Positions 59,411 to 64,000 of a stretch of DNA of 64,000 nucleotides are shown here, piece after piece. Under the pieces are notes generated by a model. The model searched no databases. It was not told where the DNA came from and saw only the letters and a list, made by a program, of their open reading frames with translations. Each line of letters begins with the position of its first letter. Position 1 is the first letter of the stretch. Source of the DNA: Pyrobaculum islandicum DSM 4184. Its GTDB lineage: Archaea > Thermoproteota > Thermoprotei > Thermoproteales > Thermoproteaceae. Where the stretch lies: NCBI RefSeq assembly GCF_000015205.1, contig NC_008701.1, forward strand, positions 1 to 64,000, in the 5' to 3' direction. Made by a program: the position numbers and the translations under genes.

Positions 59411-59899
59411 TGCAGCGGAACCGCTCGCCTACGCTATCTTGGGGGCCGAGAGACGTGTACGAGAGACGTGGGAGCTCGTTGACAAAGGCAAGGTCATACA
59501 AGCCAGAAAAGTTCTATAAAGTTGGCAGAGACGGCCCTGGCCGAACTACATAACCCTAGGAAAACCATGCGAAGTCGGGGAGGTAGAGCGCGCTAAGGCT
59601 ATATAACGCGGCTAAAGAGCTGGTCTTAATATATGACGGCGTCTACAGGTCTTAGAATATATGACGTGTTGCACATACGCAGATTCCGGGCTCACAGCTG
59701 AAGACGTCAAACGCAACATAGGCCCTAGAGGACATCGTTGCAATACTCTGGAACAAAGTCAGAAAGACATAACCCACAACTTAATCGCCGTTGTACAAGC
59801 TGCTTTTAACGTACGCCGCTCTCCTATTGAGTCTGTATTACAGGCCCTATCGACTTGGCCGGTGGCCGCCGCCTCCCACAGCCTAGTCTCTCTATGCCC
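59411..59899. other. Eroded intergenic region with gene remnants
   Basis: On the + strand about 30 codons ending at 59519 read like a C-terminal helix (YAILGAERRVRETWELVDKG) of a lost gene. Further right about 15 codons near 59727-59777 (ALEDIVAILWNKVRKT) look like another helical remnant. No start, promoter pair or full-length gene is visible between 59520 and 59899. Confidence 0.35.
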
Positions 59900-59929
59900 T
59901 GCCGCGTCCCGCCGGGGTCTAGCGGGGGC

Positions 59930-60650
59930 TTTGCTGATGTCCCTGCTTCGTCTCCCTACATGCTCCTACGGCTTCGCAGAGGGCCTCGGCGTCTCCGGCC
60001 AGGAGTATGCCGCTGGCGATCTCCTCGGCGAACCTGGTGCCCGCCATCTTTCTGAACTCCTCCACCGTGTAGACCCGGGCTCTAGGTCGATGGGGAACGA
60101 CGAGTCGAGGAAGTCCGGTATCCTGTCCATAGGCCTCCTCCCGTCCTCTCTAAGCACTATCACCACGTCGGCGTCTGAAAACGCCGTGTAGTCCCCCCTC
60201 GCCAGAGAGCCGATCAGAACCACCGCCAGGGCCCCCGCTCCACAGCCCACCTAGCGCACCGGAAAAGCTCCCTAAACACCCTCTCCACATCTAGTCTCTC
60301 ACCGACATACCTCACAATCCTCTCGACGGCGCCCTCCGCATCCCCCTGGTGAAGTAGTCCATCGGAGTTCTCTCGGGGTGCGCGTTAGGGTATCTAGACG
60401 GTATGTAGAATTTGTCAAGCCCCTTCGCCGCATCGACGAGGTCGCCGGGCGGCTTGACGTGCGCCGGGAGGCCGGCCAGAAGATAGAGCTGCCCCACGTC
60501 TCCACCCCCCAGACATTGGTAGAGAGCCTTAACCGCCTTCTCCGCGGCTTGATGCGCGGCGAAACACGCCTACTCGTAGTCTCCAAACTCTAGAGACCTC
60601 CTCGCGTGCTTCAGGTCGCGGAGGGCTTGCCTAAACCAGTCACGCGCCCT
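59930..60650 (-). pseudogene. Broken HEPN-MNT toxin-antitoxin pair
   Basis: On the minus strand the pieces join as a HEPN domain followed by a minimal nucleotidyltransferase. HEPN: LRDLKHARRSLEFGDYE, an in-frame TAG where Trp is expected, then ACFAAHQAAEKAVKALYQ and RYPNAHPERTPMDYFTRG. A frame change at a G5 run leads to DAEGAVERIVRYVGERLD, and another at the G5 run in GCGGGGGCC leads to ALAVVLIGSLARGDYTAFSDADVVIVL, which holds the nucleotidyltransferase GSxxxGxxxxxSDxD motif. A third change near CCCGGG leads to RVYTVEEFRKMAGTRFAEEI. One nonsense and at least three frameshifts, so it is dead. Confidence 0.75.
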
Positions 60651-60660
60651 AGAGACCACA

Positions 60661-60982
60661 CAGCTGCGTGCACACCGCTTTTTCAAAATCTTGTCGCTGT
60701 GTACAAACATCGACGAGTTGCCTCCGAACCTGCAAATAGACGGAAAGCTATTGCAACTCCTCAGCGTTCCTCACCCCCAGCTCTCTATACACGGAGCGCT
60801 TTATCCTCCCACCTCGACCAAGCCCCATGCAGAAGAGCCACTTCCCCAGCTCCACAACTCCTTAGAATTTGTAGACGTCAACCTAAATCGATGGTCGCGG
60901 TGTCAGAGATGGCGGCCTCCGGAGTCGTCGGCAGGATGGATCTCGCCCCGAAAGGCTTATATAGGGGGGTGGCGGATTGAAT
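60661..60982. other. Intergenic region with a minor remnant
   Basis: On the minus strand near 60765-60875 one frame reads VVELGKWLFCMGLGRGGRIKRSVYRELGVRNAEELQ in pieces, perhaps the end of a small DNA-binding protein. It has no start codon in context. The last 25 bp hold the TATA box (TTATATA, 60958-60964) of the next gene. Confidence 0.3.
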
Positions 60983-61315
60983 GTGGCTGAGAACTTGATT
61001 GCGGCCGTTCTGGGCAAGGCCGCCGAGGAGGCCCTAGAGACCGCTGTGCAGGCCTATCTGCAGAAGAAGATCTCGAGGGAGGACTTCCAGACGGCCCTCC
61101 TCCTCGTCATCGTCAAGATGATGGGCGACATGAATAAAAAGTTGGACGACACGAACAAAAAGCTAGATGATGTAGATAGAAAGCTGGACAACATCGGGAA
61201 AGACCTCGCAGAGGTCAAACAGATACTCGCCGCTCTAAACGAGAATGTGGCCCAGACCTATGAAGAGCTGGCGAAACTCATGGCCAACCTAATGAGGAGG
61301 AGCGTCCGGATATAG
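60983..61315 (+). CDS. Coiled-coil protein (hypothetical)
   Basis: A 110-residue protein. The middle has a short heptad repeat (NKKLDDTNKKLDDVDRKLDN) predicting a coiled coil, flanked by helices. GTG 60983 is chosen from the TATA box at 60958-60964. Pyrobaculum has many similar short coiled-coil proteins of unknown role. It is intact among broken genes, so perhaps recent or selected. Between 61316 and 61685 I find no feature. Confidence 0.6.
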   Translation: MAENLIAAVLGKAAEEALETAVQAYLQKKISREDFQTALLLVIVKMMGDMNKKLDDTNKKLDDVDRKLDNIGKDLAEVKQILAALNENVAQTYEELAKLMANLMRRSVRI

Positions 61316-61700
61316 CGTCTCGGGCTCAACATCCGACGAGAAGGCGGCGGCCAGCAGACGCTATACGAAACACCGCACAGCGGTCTATGACGCCGTTTAC
61401 GCAACGGTCAAGCAACTATTTTCCAACATCCACTCTCTGGGCGGGTCCGCGTTGTTGAAAGCGGCCGTCCGTAGCTGTGCGCAGTTGACCGCTATGCAGG
61501 ACGCGAGTTAAGAGCCCTTCAGAAGGCAGCCATGTGACGCAGTCTGTTGCGCATGTCTGCGCGGGCATCCCTACGCTCGGGGCTACGGCTTCGGGCGCGC
61601 CCTCCCAGCGCTACAGTACGGAGGCCGAGACCCCACGGCGGAGCTAAGTTGCCTATGTGGAGCAAAGGCGGAGATAGGTTTAATTTTGGCGCATCTAGAC

Positions 61701-62360
61701 GTGAGTCTCGACTTGAAGAGGGAGTTCTTAAGGCTGTTGAGGGAAGACGAGGAGTTTAGATACGCCGTGATGGGGCTACTAGGCGTTGCGGACTTGAGGA
61801 CCTCACTGGATAACCTAATCAAGGCCGGGGCCAAACACGGCGAAGTAATTGACAAGCTGAGGAGCTCTGTTAAAGAACTGAGGAAAACCATAGAGGCGCT
61901 GGCGAGACCCATCAAGGAGTTGAGAAAGGACGCGCTGAGCGAAGACGTAAGAGACACAGCGAAGCTGTACTCGTAATGCGGAACAGCATTGAGAGGTTAA
62001 CATCATTGGCAACGGCGCTGGGCTACGGGCTGTTCACCGAGGAGGCCTTTAGGGACTTCATCAAGTAGCTAGTCAACGATTTGCTCAAGGTTTACCAAAC
62101 TAGGCGTTGGACCCACTACGACAGCGAGGGCTTCGGCCGCCCACTTTTGGCCATCGACGTCGACGTTCTCGCTAGAGATAACGAACACGTTCTCGTCGGG
62201 TAAGCCCGGCGTCGACCGCGGAGACGTGGCCGAATTATACAGAGAGGGCCTCCTCTACGAGAGAGTTGATAAGGCAATGCCGAGGTTGCTCATTGTAAGC
62301 CCCGGCGATTAGGAAGAGGGTTCTCAAGCTGGCTGGAGAACTGGGCGTCGAGGGGGTCTC
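61701..62360 (+). pseudogene. Broken DUF3782-type PD-(D/E)XK nuclease-like gene
   Basis: The first 91 residues (from GTG 61701, TATA-like TTTAATT upstream) are intact: DLKREFLRLLREDEEFRYAV then heptad-rich sequence, stopping at 61976. The rest continues in other frames: SIERLTSLATALGYGLFTEEAFRDFIK, a TAG near 62066, VDVLARDNEHVLVG, then RGDVAELYREGLLYERVDKAMPRLLIVS. This order matches the archaeal DUF3782 family of nuclease-like proteins. At least two stops and two frameshifts are present. Confidence 0.65.
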
Positions 62361-62388
62361 CAAGTCATATAACACCGCCACCACGTAA

Positions 62389-62718
62389 TGGGTCTCCGAC
62401 ATTGTTGTGTCTAACGGCTTAACCAGAGGCTACGTTACCTGGGGCGAGCTACATAAGTTAACGAAAGCGAACCAGCTGGCGCTCCTTGTTGAAGTGAAGA
62501 CTGGACTTGAGGCGGTTGGGTGGCACAAGCTGGAGTACGTAATTGACTAGATAAGGGAGTACGTAAATGTGCTAAAGCTCAAGTACGCAGCTTTCAACGA
62601 GTTTAAAGACGGGGCGCTTAGGAGCAAGCTTAGAAGAAACGGTATCGAAATCTTCGAAAACTTACTAGGACGCGCCAAGAAATTCCAAGCCTACGTAATC
62701 AACGCATTATCCACGTGA
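62389..62718 (+). pseudogene. Second broken nuclease-like gene fragment
   Basis: A + strand frame starting near 62389 reads RGYVTWGELHKLTKANQLALLVEVKTG, a PD-(D/E)XK-like LVEVKTG motif, then EAVGWHKLEYVID, an in-frame TAG near 62548, and then about 55 more codons to a TGA at 62716. The start is missing. It lies downstream of the DUF3782-like pseudogene, possibly a tandem relative. Confidence 0.5.
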
Positions 62719-62930
62719 TAAAAAGCGTAGCTCAGCCTTATGTACAGCGTAACTGCAATGTCTGGGCGTGGGGCTTTATCCATAATTGGGGCGATAAACT
62801 CTCGATGTTGATTAGCGATTCCCTAGCTGCTTATCCAATTTTCGTGTTATGTCAAAACGAGAGCTTGTTGTTGGCACTATCACTGAAATAAATACGAGTA
62901 TAATGCACAAAATTTTTACCTTTAAAGCCG

Positions 62931-63833
62931 TTAATATGTCTGGTTCTTTGTTTGTGGCGCGAAGCAATGTTTACACTTTTCGCATGTCGTATTTACGCCT
63001 AGCTCGTTTGGACAGATGTACTGGCTGTATTTCTCCAGGGCTTGTCTCAGCTGTGAAAGCCTTCTGTGTTCTAGGAATATGATGAGTCTCTTGCCGTTTT
63101 TGGCGGCCCACTTAGCCAGGGCTTCTATCGCGGGGATCTGGCTCTTTACGTCTTCGCCAGCGGCTAGATATGTGATGTGGTCGAAGTAGGCGCCGTATTT
63201 TTCATAGGCCTTGTAGTTGGCCCCGTCTAGAGACATGAGGACTACCAAGTTGCGCGGCCGCTCTGGCGACGCCGCCACTATGGGGAACGACCGCGTGTAT
63301 AGGTAGAACGTCACGTGGTGGAAGTCGGACGCCAGCTTCTTGAGGTAGCCCCAGTACCAGTCTGAGAATACGTCTCCGCCTACGTGAAACCTAATTATCT
63401 CCGCCCCCCTAAACTCCACGATGAAGCGGGTCCAGTCTCTAAGCCAGCTGTACCCTTCCCTCACGACGTGGATGAAGTTGATGTACTCCCTCAGGAGGTG
63501 CAGTGGGTTGTACCTGGCGATGTTTATGTCGTAGCACACAAGCCCCCTCCCGCGGTAGAGCCCGGCGGACCCCGGCCTCCCGCAGAAGGTGGCGTAGGGG
63601 CATGTCAGAACCGGCGGGAGGTCGAAGGTCCATATCCTCCCCACCTTCCTATTGCCGGGGACATACGGCATTTTGGGCACCGGCACGCCCCCCGAGATCC
63701 TCCTCTGGATTTGAACCAGCTGGGCGAGCTCCAGCTCGGAGCGCGGCGGCCTGTAGGCCCCACCTCTGTAGAGCTCCCAGGCAAGCTCCCTCAACGTCCA
63801 TCTGCCAATGCGTCTGTCGAACAACGTTAACAT
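62931..63833 (-). CDS. gp88-family protein (virus/plasmid-like)
   Basis: A 300-residue protein that resembles phage Gp88-like proteins. The motif FDLPPVLTCPYATFCGRPGSAGLYRGRGLVCYDI gives a set of Cys, IIRFHVGGDVFS and the late cluster CEKCKHCFAP suit the family, found mostly in viruses and plasmids and possibly related to radical SAM-like folds. The reaction is unknown. It lies at the edge of a decayed area, so it may come from a mobile element. A small + strand frame at 62849 overlaps its end and looks like a shadow. Confidence 0.7.
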   Translation of the reverse strand: MLTLFDRRIGRWTLRELAWELYRGGAYRPPRSELELAQLVQIQRRISGGVPVPKMPYVPGNRKVGRIWTFDLPPVLTCPYATFCGRPGSAGLYRGRGLVCYDINIARYNPLHLLREYINFIHVVREGYSWLRDWTRFIVEFRGAEIIRFHVGGDVFSDWYWGYLKKLASDFHHVTFYLYTRSFPIVAASPERPRNLVVLMSLDGANYKAYEKYGAYFDHITYLAAGEDVKSQIPAIEALAKWAAKNGKRLIIFLEHRRLSQLRQALEKYSQYICPNELGVNTTCEKCKHCFAPQTKNQTY

Positions 63834-63861
63834 ATAATAACAGCGGTTTAATAGCTACTTA

Positions 63862-64000
63862 ATGAGTATTTCTCAGGAGAGATGTTATGTCATATTAGGA
63901 TCTCCGGAAAATTGGCATTATGCAATATCGGAAATATCAAAAGAGAACGAATTAACCCCTAAATACTCTGGTGAATGCGATCCACAATGCCTAATGGTGT
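63862..64000 (+). CDS. Start of an unknown gene, cut by the window edge
   Basis: Forty-six codons of an open frame from ATG 63862, reaching the window edge without a stop. TATA-like CATATAATA lies about 25 nt upstream, and the gene is divergent from the gp88-like gene. The sequence is more AT-rich than its neighbours and has three Cys. No family can be assigned from the part seen. Confidence 0.55.
   Translation, partial: MSISQERCYVILGSPENWHYAISEISKENELTPKYSGECDPQCLMV

Noticed and set aside
62849-63082. Plus-strand 77-codon frame MSKRELVV...
   Set aside because: Mostly antisense to the end of the gp88-like gene; the first 27 codons outside have no promoter at leaderless distance, so not enough support.
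63700-63720. tRNA-like T-arm GGATTTGAACC
   Set aside because: It lies within the coding sequence of the gp88-like gene and no other tRNA arms fold around it.

Overview
The window looks like a chromosomal segment of a hyperthermophilic crenarchaeon of the Thermoproteales, most likely Pyrobaculum. The evidence is an archaeal 5S rRNA gene, TATA boxes about 24-25 nt upstream of start codons (leaderless mRNAs), many GTG/TTG starts, very dense gene packing with ATGA overlaps, GC-rich structured RNAs in an otherwise moderate-GC background, and a 25-nt CRISPR repeat (CCAGAAATC...GTAGAAAC) of the kind I associate with that genus. The genus call is recognition, not a database match.

Layout. 34-1216: CRISPR array 1, transcribed leftward. 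1217-1857: its leader and a small divergent gene. A second copy of that leader and gene lies inverted at 38226-38865 and feeds CRISPR array 2 (38866-39903, transcribed rightward). The 36 kb between them is mostly housekeeping: SAM hydroxide adenosyltransferase, 5S rRNA, an orphan TnpB with a candidate omega RNA, a ZIP transporter, an SPFH/zinc-ribbon/DUF1152 operon, a pair of zinc-ribbon membrane proteins, an aminotransferase, a tRNA-thiolation ATPase, KptA, secreted and S-layer-like proteins, a membrane-tethered wHTH protein, an AmmeMemoRadiSam radical SAM enzyme, a thiolase, a MetE-like methionine synthase, a Trm10-type methyltransferase, an M19 dipeptidase, QueE, SufBC, a PadR regulator divergent from an FAH-family hydrolase, and HemB.

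39.9-48.9 kb joins heme/heme-d1 synthesis (fused AhbA/B-like siroheme decarboxylase, HemC, AhbC/NirJ-like radical SAM; HemB lies just left of array 2) with a tungstate system (ModE-like regulator, TupABC), then FAU-1 and homoserine kinase. 49.2-56.5 kb has a compact structured RNA, an APC permease, a GT2 glycosyltransferase, tRNA-His and a second oxyanion locus: ATPase, permease, a fused two-domain binding protein and ModD. 56.6-62.7 kb is eroding: exported proteins split by frameshifts, a broken HEPN-MNT toxin-antitoxin pair and two broken nuclease-like genes, several breaks lying on G or C runs. The right edge has a virus-type gp88-family gene and the start of an unknown gene.

The most novel-looking items are the inverted leader/gene/CRISPR module, the ModA-like plus MolA/BtuF-like fused binding protein, the TnpB-linked RNA, the 144-nt RNA at 49225-49368 and the membrane-tethered wHTH protein. 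No cas gene is present, so the arrays must be served in trans.
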